Shown: positions 19,441 to 27,485 of the stretch, piece by piece
How the letters are laid out: each line of letters begins with the position of its first letter
How positions within the stretch are numbered: the stretch's first letter is position 1
NCBI RefSeq assembly: GCF_018138085.1
Contig: NZ_CP073105.1
Location: 1,612,001 to 1,676,000, forward strand
Reading direction: 5' to 3'
DNA length: 64,000 nucleotides
DNA from: Stutzerimonas stutzeri
GTDB lineage: Bacteria > Pseudomonadota > Gammaproteobacteria > Pseudomonadales > Pseudomonadaceae
Made by a program: the position numbers and the translations under genes
The notes under the pieces: generated by a model
Databases searched by the model: none
What the model was told of the DNA's origin: nothing
The model's input: the letters and a program-made list of their open reading frames with translations, nothing else

Positions 19441-19455
19441 TAAGAACTATTATAG
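19441..19455. promoter_or_regulatory. Possible weak Fur-like site between regulator and CAP gene
   Basis: TAAGAACTATTATAG agrees with the 7-1-7 Fur core at about 9 of 14 positions and sits in the divergent gap just before the response-regulator start. The match is poor and is mentioned mainly because the neighbouring receptor is Fur-controlled. Confidence 0.25.
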
Positions 19456-19577
19456 ATTGGATGTGCCGCCCCACGGCAAGCGGGCGCGACCGGTAGCGTT
19501 TTGCCGCACGGGCTCGACTTCCGGGGCACGCTGGGTGCATCTTCAGCGTCCCGCCAACCTGTTGCTGGAGATTCCCC

Positions 19578-20429
19578 GTGCGCCTGCTTTCGTCTTCGTT
19601 GTTTCTGATGGCACTGCTCGGTGGCGGTCGCCTTGCGTTCGCTGCCGATGTGGGAGGGGAGGCGCAACTGATCGACTCGATCAATGCCTATCGCAGCGAG
19701 GTGCAGCGCTGCGGCAACCGCGCCAGCGAAGAGCTGACACCGCTTCAGTCCGACTCACGTCTGGTGCTGCCGGCAACCGGCGCTGGCGATCTGCAGGGCG
19801 CGCTGGCCCGTGCCGGTTACCCGATGGTCAACGTGCAGGCCATCAGCCTGTCCGGTCCGCGCGATGCGGCGGCCGCCATGCAGGCGCTGCGTGAAAGCTT
19901 CTGCCGTGTGGTCCTCGACCCGCAATACGCCGATATCGGCGTCAGCCGCGCCGGACGCGATTGGCGTATCGTGCTGGCACGCCCACTGATCGGCGGCTAC
20001 CTGAAGGACTCCCAGACCGAAGGCCAGAGGCTGCTCGAAGAGGTCAACCGGGTCCGCGCAACCGCGCACCAGTGTGCGGGCAAGGCCTTTGCCGCCGCAC
20101 CGCCCTTGAGCTGGAACGCGACGCTCGCCAGCCTCGCCGAAAGCCATAGCCGGGCTATGGCCAACGGCAACTTCTTCGGCCACCTCGACCGTGAAGGACG
20201 CACGCCAGGCGACCGGGCGGAGCTAGCCGGATATCCCGGTGCCCCGGTCGGCCAGAATATTGCCGCCGCGCTGGATCGGCCGCGGCAGATCGTCGAAGGC
20301 TGGCTGGCAAGCCCGGGTCATTGCACCAACCTGATGAATCCGCGGTTCAGCGAACTGGGCGCCGCCTATGCGGTGGATCCGCAGAGCGATGCGGGAATTT
20401 ACTGGGTGGGCATGTTTGGCGGGCAATAA
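19578..20429 (+). CDS. Secreted CAP (SCP-like) domain protein with a degenerate second copy
   Basis: A 283-residue exported protein starting at GTG 19578 after GGAG, with a signal peptide ending AFA near residue 22. Residues about 150-283 form a CAP domain: WNATLASLAESHSRAMA, FFGHLDREGRTPGDRAELAGYP, GQNIAA and SPGHCTNLMNPRFSELGAAY. Residues 30-140 repeat its outer parts (LIDSINAYR.EVQRCG, AGYP..NVQ, FCRVVLDPQYADIGV) but lack the central histidine helix. CAP proteins of bacteria are extracytoplasmic with mostly unknown ligands. It is convergent with the lipoprotein pair. Confidence 0.85.
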   Translation: MRLLSSSLFLMALLGGGRLAFAADVGGEAQLIDSINAYRSEVQRCGNRASEELTPLQSDSRLVLPATGAGDLQGALARAGYPMVNVQAISLSGPRDAAAAMQALRESFCRVVLDPQYADIGVSRAGRDWRIVLARPLIGGYLKDSQTEGQRLLEEVNRVRATAHQCAGKAFAAAPPLSWNATLASLAESHSRAMANGNFFGHLDREGRTPGDRAELAGYPGAPVGQNIAAALDRPRQIVEGWLASPGHCTNLMNPRFSELGAAYAVDPQSDAGIYWVGMFGGQ

Positions 20430-20545
20430 GAGGCAAGGCGGTAACCGAGAGCAGGCCCGCGCTATCCGTCGCGTCGGGCTTCAGTCAGCTCAGTCCGAGC
20501 AGGCCATCCTTGGCGCCTTGGCCTTCATGCGAGGCAATGACTCAA

Positions 20546-21124
20546 TCAGATCAGGTCCTTGCTTGCCGCCGCTTCCAGATTGCTCTTCGTGAGTTCGGTC
20601 AATAGCCCATCAGCCGACTCGTTGAACGGCAAGGCGAAGATCAGGAACAGGTGCATCCAGGTCGTCAGCTTTTCCTTTTTCTCTACCCGGCCCAGCTTGT
20701 TGCCGTCACCGTCGCGAAACATCATGTCCATGGTCAGGGTGTTGTCGAACGTACCTGGAACGAGGAAGAAGGTGGCACCGGTAATCACTGCCAGACCGAG
20801 GTTGCCGGTTTCCTGATTGCGCAAGGTGACCGTGACATAGAGATCCGATGGTTCCTGTTGCGTGCTGACCCGGGAAAAACGTCCGCTATCTGTAAACGAT
20901 TGCTTGATAAGGTTTTCGAGATTGGCAATGTTGGGATTGCTCGCCGTGGGCGTGCCGTTCACCGAGTACTCGGTCTGTACCTTGATATACGCGCTCGGCT
21001 TTGTATGCGCAGACTCGGCGAGTGGCCATTGTTCGACCTCAGGCAAGGTGTTGTGCGAGTAGGTCATGCAACCCTGCAGTGTCAGCGAGGCGGCAAGCGT
21101 GAGGAGGGCTATCAGTGCTTTCAT
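20546..21124 (-). CDS. Predicted lipoprotein, second gene of a lipoprotein pair
   Basis: A 192-residue lipoprotein with lipobox LQGC (lipidated cysteine near residue 19) and a mature domain rich in short beta segments (YVTVTLRNQETGNLG, DNTLTMDMMFRDGDG), with a hydrophobic stretch LFLIFALPF near the C-terminus. ATG 21124 begins MKALIALLTLAAS; the longer frame to 21238 would hide the signal peptide. It starts 14 bases after the stop of the neighbouring lipoprotein gene, so they form an operon. Function unknown. Confidence 0.8.
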   Translation of the reverse strand: MKALIALLTLAASLTLQGCMTYSHNTLPEVEQWPLAESAHTKPSAYIKVQTEYSVNGTPTASNPNIANLENLIKQSFTDSGRFSRVSTQQEPSDLYVTVTLRNQETGNLGLAVITGATFFLVPGTFDNTLTMDMMFRDGDGNKLGRVEKKEKLTTWMHLFLIFALPFNESADGLLTELTKSNLEAAASKDLI

Positions 21125-21138
21125 GTTCGGCGTCCTTG

Positions 21139-21744
21139 TCAGTGTGCGAGCTGCTGGGTGGCGTCTGTTAGCAGCTGTTCGACCAGTTCGGTCAGCTGCC
21201 GCGAGCCCAACGACCCGTTGAAGTAGTCGTAGTCCCACAGACCGGTGTTCTGGTTTCGCACCAACGTTTTCTTAGAAATCGCCACCTGCTTTCCGGCCGC
21301 ATCAATAATCTGCAGTTCTGCGGCGAGATCATATTTGTCCACATATATAGGGCCGTTGACCCAGATCCATACGGTCAGCGTGAGCAGTGCGCCTGGAAAA
21401 TAGCCGGGGTGCGGCGTGCGCTTGCCTTTGAGAGATGTGAAGTTGAATTGCAGCTGGACGTCTCTGTCGTCCAGTTTGGTGGGAAAGCTGATCATGCGCT
21501 CGAAGTACTCGCCGCGCTCGACATGTTGGGCGATCTGCGCAGTCAAGGCGTTGCTGATGTTCTTGCGCTGGGTCTCGTTCAGACGTGTATCGGAAACTTC
21601 CACGTCCTTGATCATCGCGCCGGCAGGCACCGAGTGTTCTACAACGTGCGAAGGCAGACCGATCGGTCCGGACGGGGTGAAGGAGACGCAGCCTGTCAGC
21701 GCCAGGCCCATCAGGGCGGCGGCTAGGTATTTCAAATTGATCAT
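21139..21744 (-). CDS. Predicted lipoprotein, first gene of a lipoprotein pair
   Basis: A 201-residue lipoprotein (lipobox LTGC near residue 18) with AAGGA ahead of ATG 21744. The mature domain has MIKDVEVSDTRLNETQRKNISNALTAQIAQHVERGEYFERM followed by beta segments, the general pattern of small periplasm-facing envelope lipoproteins that assemble with partners. It is co-transcribed with the following lipoprotein and both end in mixed alpha/beta regions of similar layout, so they may be distant paralogues acting together. No enzymatic motif. Confidence 0.8.
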   Translation of the reverse strand: MINLKYLAAALMGLALTGCVSFTPSGPIGLPSHVVEHSVPAGAMIKDVEVSDTRLNETQRKNISNALTAQIAQHVERGEYFERMISFPTKLDDRDVQLQFNFTSLKGKRTPHPGYFPGALLTLTVWIWVNGPIYVDKYDLAAELQIIDAAGKQVAISKKTLVRNQNTGLWDYDYFNGSLGSRQLTELVEQLLTDATQQLAH

Positions 21745-22081
21745 GAGACATCCTTGGATTCTTGCAGAAAGCGTTGGCTTGCCGTGGATGGTCGTCGGCG
21801 CTCTCTGTGGAGTGATACTTTCGCCATCCTTGGGCGCGCCGGAGTTTAGCGTCATATTGCCATCACGGGCGACGCAGCTCTCCGTCTGCGGTACTGGTTC
21901 ACATTGTTGCGCCCAAGCGCCGACGTACGGTCTAGAGCGACTGGCGCGGTTCAGGCTGGTGATTTTTGTACTGGCTACAACGAGAGTTCGTTCATTTGCC
22001 AGCGCTACTGGCGCTGTTGGCGAACATTGGTGCAGCTCGCCGTTCCAATGAGCGACCACTCCGGTCTTTCCACCGATCGTG
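21745..22081. other. Divergent intergenic region, no gene seen
   Basis: About 337 bases between the lipoprotein operon and a small acidic protein gene. Open frames here lack ribosome-binding sites and plausible composition. It must hold at least the lipoprotein operon promoter, but I see no clear operator or hairpin. Confidence 0.5.
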
Positions 22082-22249
22082 ATGAGGACCTCTGACATAA
22101 CCGATCCAAAAGATCCGCTCAAGGACGGCCTGACGCCGCCGGATTATGACGAATACGGCGATGCGCCCGAGTCGGGCGAGAATGCCGAGCCGAAAAAGGA
22201 AGGCGATCCCAGCAGCGAACCGAATCCGGGGGAAAGCCCGCTGGGGTAG
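22082..22249 (+). CDS. Small acidic, probably disordered protein (55 aa)
   Basis: An ATG-initiated frame of 55 codons, rich in D, E, P, G and K (DPKDPLKDGLTPPDYDEYGD...), without hydrophobic segments. Its skewed protein-like composition, in contrast with the GC-driven R/A/P-rich shadows elsewhere, is the argument that it is real. The ribosome-binding site is weak (CGTG only), so the start is uncertain. Function unknown. Confidence 0.5.
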   Translation: MRTSDITDPKDPLKDGLTPPDYDEYGDAPESGENAEPKKEGDPSSEPNPGESPLG

Positions 22250-22402
22250 GTTCGCAACAAGATCCCAGCCGTATTTCTCGCGTGAAGGGAAGGCAACTCG
22301 CTGGACAATCCCTCGCTCGCGGCCTACAAAGGCGCGCGTTGAGTTCAGGGTAGAGACGGCACGCTCCCGGAGCGTGCCCAATTAGCGAGAGGCAGTGGAA
22401 CC

Positions 22403-22531
22403 GTGAGAAAGAAGAAACCCATAGACCCCGTTCGCCAGGCTGAAAAGAACCGGGCGCACCGGATCGGCTGGATGATTGCCCTGGCCGGGATCGTGGTGGG
22501 GTTCGTGCTGGTGCTGGCCAAACAGCCCTGA
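22403..22531 (+). CDS. Small single-pass membrane protein (42 aa)
   Basis: A 42-residue protein from GTG 22403 preceded by GAGAGG. A basic, polar N-terminus (RKKKPIDPVRQAEKNRAHR) leads into one hydrophobic helix (GWMIALAGIVVGFVLVLA) ending close to the C-terminus. This positive-inside, tail-anchored layout is a typical small inner-membrane protein. It stands alone and its function is unknown. Confidence 0.65.
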   Translation: MRKKKPIDPVRQAEKNRAHRIGWMIALAGIVVGFVLVLAKQP

Positions 22532-22658
22532 ACGGGCGAGCCGCTCGTCTGGGCTGCATCGTTCCGGGCCTGTACCGGTATCGCGACGGGTAGCTGTGCC
22601 TACTCGCCGATCCGCGATGCCATGAGAATGGGCCGGTCCCTCAGCGCCGAGCCTTGCC

Positions 22659-23261
22659 ATGCATATCGCCATTCTGACCTTCGACGGGTTCAATGAACTG
22701 GATTCGATCATTGCGCTTGGCATCCTGAACCGCGTCAGGCAGCCGGGATGGCGCGTCTCGCTGGCGTCGCCGAGTGAAACGGTGACGTCCATGAACGGCG
22801 TGAGACTGCACCGCCAAGCGTCTCTGGATGAGATCGATTCATTCGATGCGGTGCTGGTCGGCAGTGGTATCAAGACTCGCGAGATCGCCGAGGATGCAAG
22901 CGTGATGCAGATCCTGGCGCGGCTCGATGCCGAGCGGCAGCTGATCGGCGCACAGTGTTCCGGCACGCTGATCCTGGCGAAACTGGGACTGCTGAACGGC
23001 GTGCCCGGCTGCACAGACCTCACCACCCGACCCTGGGTACAGGAAGCCGGCATCGAGGTGCTCGAGCAGCCCTTCTTTGCGCGAGGCAACCTGGCCACCG
23101 CCGGTGGCTGCCTGGCTTCCATCTACCTTGCTGCCTGGACCCTGGCGCGCCTGGTGGGACGCGATGCGACAGCCGAGGCGTTGCACTACGTCGCTCCGGT
23201 AGGGGAGAAGGCGGATTACGTCGAGCGGGCGTTGAACAATATCCAGCCTTATCTGCCCTAG
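22659..23261 (+). CDS. DJ-1/PfpI family protein
   Basis: A 200-residue protein with the class I glutamine amidotransferase-like fold. The family's key residues are visible: E13 in FNELD and the nucleophile-elbow cysteine C100 in GAQCSGTL. Members include chaperone/deglycase-like proteins, glyoxalase III and isonitrile hydratase; the histidine that completes a triad is not clearly placed, so catalysis is uncertain. It lies upstream of the Rrf2 gene in the same direction, with an 83-base gap. Confidence 0.82.
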   Translation: MHIAILTFDGFNELDSIIALGILNRVRQPGWRVSLASPSETVTSMNGVRLHRQASLDEIDSFDAVLVGSGIKTREIAEDASVMQILARLDAERQLIGAQCSGTLILAKLGLLNGVPGCTDLTTRPWVQEAGIEVLEQPFFARGNLATAGGCLASIYLAAWTLARLVGRDATAEALHYVAPVGEKADYVERALNNIQPYLP

Positions 23262-23344
23262 CGCCGAACGACCCGCCGCGTGGCCTTCACAGCGGTTGCG
23301 CGGTATGGTGCGAGCCGACCTCGCCACTGATCGAAAGCCCCGCC

Positions 23345-23803
23345 ATGAGAACCGACAGCCGCCTTTCCCGCATGCTCCACGTCCTGCTGCACATGGCGCG
23401 TGACGAACGCCCGGCCACCTCCGAGCAAATCGCGCAGATGCTAGGGACCAACGCGGCGGTCGTGCGGCGCACCATGACGGGCCTGAGGCAAGCCGGTTAT
23501 GTGCGCGCCGACAAAGGCTACAACGGAGGCTGGAGCCTGTCGGTCGATCTGCAGCAGGTCACGCTTCTGGACATCTTCCACGCAGTCGGCGGCCCGCGCA
23601 TTTTCGCCATCGGCCCGGACCGCGAAAACCCCGATTGCCTGGTCGAGCGAGTGGTCAACTCGGCGCTCGAAGACGCCTTCCAACAAGCTGAAGCCTTGTT
23701 GCTGCAGCGGCTGGGTTCGCTGACCCTGGCCGACCTGTCGAACCAGTTCAACGCGCTGTACAGCACCTGCCAGGCAATGCCCGCCACCTATAAGCCTCAC
23801 TGA
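23345..23803 (+). CDS. Rrf2 family transcriptional regulator
   Basis: A 152-residue winged-helix regulator: HTH segment TSEQIAQMLGTNAAVVRRTMTGLRQAGYV and wing KGYNGGWSLS. It has only two cysteines (C98 and C142), not the three-cysteine cluster of IscR/NsrR, so it probably does not bind a conventional Fe-S cluster and may instead sense through those two thiols. It precedes the flavoprotein gene by 96 bases, and the gap contains a 19-bp palindrome, so it most likely represses that gene. Confidence 0.88.
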   Translation: MRTDSRLSRMLHVLLHMARDERPATSEQIAQMLGTNAAVVRRTMTGLRQAGYVRADKGYNGGWSLSVDLQQVTLLDIFHAVGGPRIFAIGPDRENPDCLVERVVNSALEDAFQQAEALLLQRLGSLTLADLSNQFNALYSTCQAMPATYKPH

Positions 23804-23856
23804 TCAACGTGTCTGAAGCCTTACCGGAAGGCACTTCCTTTTCGTGCGATTATTAG

Positions 23857-23875
23857 TGTAACTTTAAAAGATACA
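23857..23875 (+). promoter_or_regulatory. Palindromic operator, probable Rrf2 site
   Basis: TGTAACTTT-A-AAAGATACA: nine-base arms matching at eight positions around a central A, 24 bases upstream of the flavoprotein ATG in the AT-rich promoter zone. Position and symmetry fit a dimeric repressor, the adjacent Rrf2 protein being the obvious candidate. Confidence 0.7.
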
Positions 23876-23899
23876 TAAATATCCGAAGAGGTGAGAGCC

Positions 23900-24790
23900 A
23901 TGTTCTACGACGTGATCATTATCGGCGGGAGCTACGCGGGATTGTCGGCGGGACTTCCGTTGGCGCGAGCCCGCCGACGGGTGCTGGTGATCGATGCAGG
24001 CCTGCGGCGTAACCGTTTTGCTGCGGCGTCCCATGGTTTTCTGACTCAGGATGGCACTTCCCCGGATGAAATTGCCGCCGAAGGCCGCGCGCAACTGATG
24101 AACTACGACACCGTCGATTGGCTACATGCCGAAGTAACCCGCGTCGAGCGCGACGAGCAGGGCTTTCGTCTGACCGATGCACGCGGAAACGAACACCGGG
24201 CACGGCTGTTGATCCTGGCCAACGGCATCGTCGATGAGCTGCCTGCGATTCCGGGGCTGGCCGAGCGGTGGGGCAAACAGGTTTTCCATTGTCCGTACTG
24301 CCACGGCTACGAACTCGACCAAGGCCGGATCGGCGTACTGGCGACATCGCCGCTCTCTATGCATCAGGCGTTGATGCTGCCGGACTGGGGCAGCACGACA
24401 TTGCTGCTCAACGAGGCGTTCGAACCCTCCGCTGAGGAGCTGGCACAACTCCAAGCGCGAGGTGTTGCGCTGGAGCGCACCCGGGTTATCCAGCTAAAAG
24501 AAGGCGAGCCGATGAACGCGGAGCTGGCCGATGGCCGCCAGTTGCCATTCGAGGGCATCTTCCTCGCCCCGCGTATGCGCGTCTCGGCGCTGGTCGGGCA
24601 GCTGGGTTGTGCAATGGAAGAGGGTCCGCTCGGCCCCTTCATCAAGACCGACCCCATCCAGGCGACATCGACTCCCGGCGTATTCGCCTGCGGCGATGCG
24701 GCGCGGGCCGCGGGCTCGGTACCCTTGGCGGTAGGCGATGGCGCGATGGCCGGTGTGGCGGCGCATCGGGCGCTGATGTTCGGGATCTGA
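23900..24790 (+). CDS. FAD-dependent thiol-disulfide oxidoreductase, thioredoxin reductase-like with CPYC site
   Basis: A 296-residue flavoprotein. The FAD-binding GGSYAGLSAGL is at residues 9-19, the active-site CPYCHGYE has C131 and C134, and the C-terminal FAD motif is TPGVFACGDAA. The CPYCHGYE form, rather than CATCDG of thioredoxin reductase, is what GliT/HlmI-type dithiol oxidases carry. The NADPH-binding glycine motif between is weak (IGVLATSP), so electron flow may be to oxygen or another acceptor. ATG 23900 follows GAAGAGG; GTG 23891 is an alternative. Paired with an Rrf2 regulator, it probably answers thiol or electrophile stress. Confidence 0.85.
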   Translation: MFYDVIIIGGSYAGLSAGLPLARARRRVLVIDAGLRRNRFAAASHGFLTQDGTSPDEIAAEGRAQLMNYDTVDWLHAEVTRVERDEQGFRLTDARGNEHRARLLILANGIVDELPAIPGLAERWGKQVFHCPYCHGYELDQGRIGVLATSPLSMHQALMLPDWGSTTLLLNEAFEPSAEELAQLQARGVALERTRVIQLKEGEPMNAELADGRQLPFEGIFLAPRMRVSALVGQLGCAMEEGPLGPFIKTDPIQATSTPGVFACGDAARAAGSVPLAVGDGAMAGVAAHRALMFGI

Positions 24791-24878
24791 GGGGTAACGT
24801 CGCAGGGGCGGGAGGGAAGCGCGAGTCGTGTTCCAAGACTCTCCGGACCCGCCCCTGAGTAATCAGCAGTCGCCGGAG

Positions 24879-24905
24879 GCGTTCCCACGCCATGCATGGG
24901 AACGC
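24879..24905. repeat. GCGTTCCC/GGGAACGC hairpin repeat
   Basis: GCGTTCCCA (24879-24887) pairs with TGGGAACGC (24897-24905) around a nine-base loop, between the converging flavoprotein and cupin genes. This sequence is a known style of dispersed Pseudomonas palindrome and may act as a bidirectional mRNA end. Confidence 0.65.
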
Positions 24906-24920
24906 TCGACTGCGTGATGA

Positions 24921-25268
24921 TCAGGCGAAGACGAAATACTTGCGGACGGTATCGACGACTTCCCAAGTGCCTGTCATACCCGGCTCGACTACGAAGATGT
25001 CGCCGGCTTTGAGGTGGATGGGTTCCATGCCGTCCGGCGTGATGATGCAGTAGCCTTCCTGGAAATGGCAGTACTCCCATTTGACGTATTCCACCCGCCA
25101 TTTGCCGGGCGTGCAGATCCAGGTACCCATGATCTTGCTGCCGTCATCCGAGGTGTAGGCATTGAGGTTGACGGTATGCGGATCGCCTTCGATTCGCTCC
25201 CATTTGCAGGCATCGACGACGGGCATGGGCTGGGTATCGCGCAGTACGGTGATCGGGGGATTGGCCAT
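24921..25268 (-). CDS. Cupin-domain protein (DUF861/EutQ-like)
   Basis: A 115-residue single-domain cupin. The barrel motifs appear as GTWICTPGKWRVEYVKWEYCHFQEGYC and LKAGDIFVVEPGMTGTWEV; the usual metal-binding histidines are largely replaced (E and C present), typical of the DUF861 group whose activity is unknown. ATG 25268 has AGGAG seven bases upstream. It stands alone. A sugar- or amine-binding or isomerase role is possible but cannot be read from the sequence. Confidence 0.8.
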   Translation of the reverse strand: MANPPITVLRDTQPMPVVDACKWERIEGDPHTVNLNAYTSDDGSKIMGTWICTPGKWRVEYVKWEYCHFQEGYCIITPDGMEPIHLKAGDIFVVEPGMTGTWEVVDTVRKYFVFA

Positions 25269-25347
25269 GGGCGCTCCTGGTGAGGCGTAAAGGTCACCCA
25301 CCATAGAGCGGCGTTACGCTGGCCAGATGTCTGGGTTCGACACCCGG

Positions 25348-25399
25348 ATACTCATCTGCGCTGTGCGCGGTGGGGAAATTCGCACCGCGCAGTGAGTAT
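25348..25399. repeat. Nested 52-bp palindrome downstream of chemoreceptor gene
   Basis: Outer arms ATACTCA (25348-25354) and TGAGTAT (25393-25399) enclose inner arms TGCGCGGTG (25364-25372) and CACCGCGCA (25383-25391). It lies in the gap between the chemoreceptor stop (25450) and the cupin start and probably folds as a long hairpin; no T-run, so repeat element or processing site are both possible. Confidence 0.6.
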
Positions 25400-25449
25400 T
25401 TGCCACGAAGCTTCGCTTGGCTTCGATCTAGTGAGCGATGCGCGTTGCC

Positions 25450-27372
25450 CTAAACGCGAAAGCGGCTGACCATCGCCTGCAACTCACCGCCAAGGCGAGC
25501 CAGTTCGACACTCGATGCCGCGGTCTCGTCACTGGCCGTGGCGGTCTGCTCGGAAATGTCGCGCACGTTGATCACGCTGCGGCTGATCTCTTCGGCAACG
25601 GCGCCTTGCTCTTCGGCAGCGGCGGCGATCTGCTGGTTCATCGCCTGGATGTTCGAGACCTTGGCGGTGATATCGTTGAGCGCCAGGCCAGCTTTGCGCG
25701 TGAGTTCGACGCTGCTTTCGGTCAGGTTGTGGCTGTTCTGCATGGCAGCGGCCACCTGTTGCGTGCCCTGTTGCAGGCCGGCAACCAGCTGTTCGATCTC
25801 TTCGGTCGATTTCTGCGTGCGCTGAGCCAGGCCGCGCACCTCGTCGGCCACCACCGCGAAGCCACGTCCCGCTTCACCGGCACGTGCAGCCTCGATCGCC
25901 GCATTGAGGGCCAGCAGGTTGGTTTGCTCGGCTACCGTCTTGATCACGTCCATGACGCTGCCGATTCGGTTGCTTTCGGACTCCAGCTTGGCCATGGCCT
26001 CGGTGGAACGCAGCATTTCCTCGGACAAGCGCTCGATCTGGGTGACCGCCTCGGATACCACGGCATCGCCCGCACGTGCCTCGCGGTCCGCGTCACTGGC
26101 CGCTTGCGACGCATCCTCGGCATTGCGCGCAACCTCCTGCACCGTGGCGGACATCTCGTGCATCGCCGTAGCGACCTGGTCTGTCTCGATCTTCTGACCG
26201 TTCATGCCGACGCTGGTCTGCTCGGTAATGGCCGACAGTTGCTCGGCGGCGCTGGCCATCTGCGTAACGCTGTCGCGGATACCGCTGATGAGCTCCCGCA
26301 AGGTCGCCGCCATGCCCATCACGCCCTGCTGCAGCGCACCCATTTCATCCTGGCGCTCGATGCGGCGTTGGTCGGTCAGATCGCCCGCGGCGATATTCCG
26401 CACGACCGCCAGCGTATCCGCCAGAGGTTGGGTGATTTGCCGGGTGATCAGCCAGGCGGCCAGCATGCCGATAAGCAACGCCAGCACCGCAACGGTGACC
26501 TGGGTAATCCGAGCCTGGCTGGTGTCCTGATCAAGTCTGGCGTTCTGGTCCTGCGTCAGGGCGAGGCCGAGACGGCTGATTTCCTCCGTCTGACTCGCCA
26601 TTTCCTGGCGTGCCGCTGCGATCGCCTCGGTCTGGGCGACGACCGCTTTGAGCGCGACCAGATACCCGTCGAGCGCCTGCTCGGTGATAGCCACCTGAGC
26701 GGAAAATTCTTCTCCGAGCACAGCTTTCAGGCGCGCGGCCGATTGCCGGGCCTGGGCAATCTGCTGCTCGACCTTGGCAGCGACCTCGATGGTGGGGGTC
26801 GTGTTGTAGCCACGCATCTGGTAGCGCACCAACTGCCAGTTCATGCGCAGTTCGGAGATCGCCTTGAGCCCCGCGTAGCGGTTTTCGGCGTCGGCAGGCA
26901 TCCGCTCCACCGTTTTACCCATAGTGTCGATGGGCTCGCTGGCGAGCGTGGCATGCGTGCCCATGTCCGCTCGGGCGGCAGTGCCGGCAGCATAGGCGTC
27001 GCGCATCTTCTGCAGCGCCGCGCGATAGCCCTGGATCTGCTCGCCTTGCTTGCGCAGGCGCGCCACGTTCTCGGGGCCGGAGAAGTTTGGTGAGATCTCC
27101 GCGAGCCGCCCTGCGAACCTGTCCAGCGCCGCATTCACGGCCTCGGCTGATTTCTCGTCGCCGTTGTCGAGCATGTATTGCAGGCGCGCCGCTCTCAGCT
27201 CGCCCAGCGACTCGTTCAGCGAAGCGATCTGCGCCATCAGGGCGCCGCGGTGTGTCACGCTGCCCAAGCTGTGCCAGCCATAGACGGCCAGCGCGGCCGT
27301 GAGCAAAAGCACCGAGCCGAAGCCGATCGCCAGCTTGCGGGTCATGCTGATATCGGCAAACCAGTTCTTCAT
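25450..27372 (-). CDS. Methyl-accepting chemotaxis protein with large helical (HBM-like) sensor
   Basis: A 640-residue transmembrane receptor. TM1 is about residues 13-33, the periplasmic part 34-285 is entirely helical and about 250 residues, the size of the helical bimodular (HBM) domain of McpS-type receptors for organic acids. TM2 is about 286-308, followed by HAMP and a signalling domain with [24 protein letters not shown] 27372 follows AGGAGG. The gene lies directly behind the permease-amidohydrolase operon on the same strand, which suggests that it senses the same compound class; this is inference. Confidence 0.88.
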   Translation of the reverse strand: MKNWFADISMTRKLAIGFGSVLLLTAALAVYGWHSLGSVTHRGALMAQIASLNESLGELRAARLQYMLDNGDEKSAEAVNAALDRFAGRLAEISPNFSGPENVARLRKQGEQIQGYRAALQKMRDAYAAGTAARADMGTHATLASEPIDTMGKTVERMPADAENRYAGLKAISELRMNWQLVRYQMRGYNTTPTIEVAAKVEQQIAQARQSAARLKAVLGEEFSAQVAITEQALDGYLVALKAVVAQTEAIAAARQEMASQTEEISRLGLALTQDQNARLDQDTSQARITQVTVAVLALLIGMLAAWLITRQITQPLADTLAVVRNIAAGDLTDQRRIERQDEMGALQQGVMGMAATLRELISGIRDSVTQMASAAEQLSAITEQTSVGMNGQKIETDQVATAMHEMSATVQEVARNAEDASQAASDADREARAGDAVVSEAVTQIERLSEEMLRSTEAMAKLESESNRIGSVMDVIKTVAEQTNLLALNAAIEAARAGEAGRGFAVVADEVRGLAQRTQKSTEEIEQLVAGLQQGTQQVAAAMQNSHNLTESSVELTRKAGLALNDITAKVSNIQAMNQQIAAAAEEQGAVAEEISRSVINVRDISEQTATASDETAASSVELARLGGELQAMVSRFRV

Positions 27373-27452
27373 TAGGTGTTTCCTCCTGTCCATAAGTGGG
27401 TTCCGGCGCCGATAGGTCCTGGCATTGCCCTGTGCGCAGAGGGCAGGGTGTA

Positions 27453-27471
27453 CCCGGTGCCGAGCACCGGG
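27453..27471 (-). terminator. Strong hairpin between permease and chemoreceptor genes
   Basis: CCCGGTGC (27453-27460) and GCACCGGG (27464-27471) pair perfectly across a three-base loop, 14 bases past the permease stop codon. There is no T-run, so it may reduce rather than abolish read-through into the chemoreceptor gene. Confidence 0.45.
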
Positions 27472-27485
27472 CTATCGCGGGTGGG

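Noticed and set aside
25438..27093. 551-codon open frame on the plus strand opposite the chemoreceptor gene
   Set aside because: Shadow of the MCP gene caused by high GC at third positions: R/H/G-rich composition, no ribosome-binding site and no domain, while the minus-strand frame has all MCP motifs.
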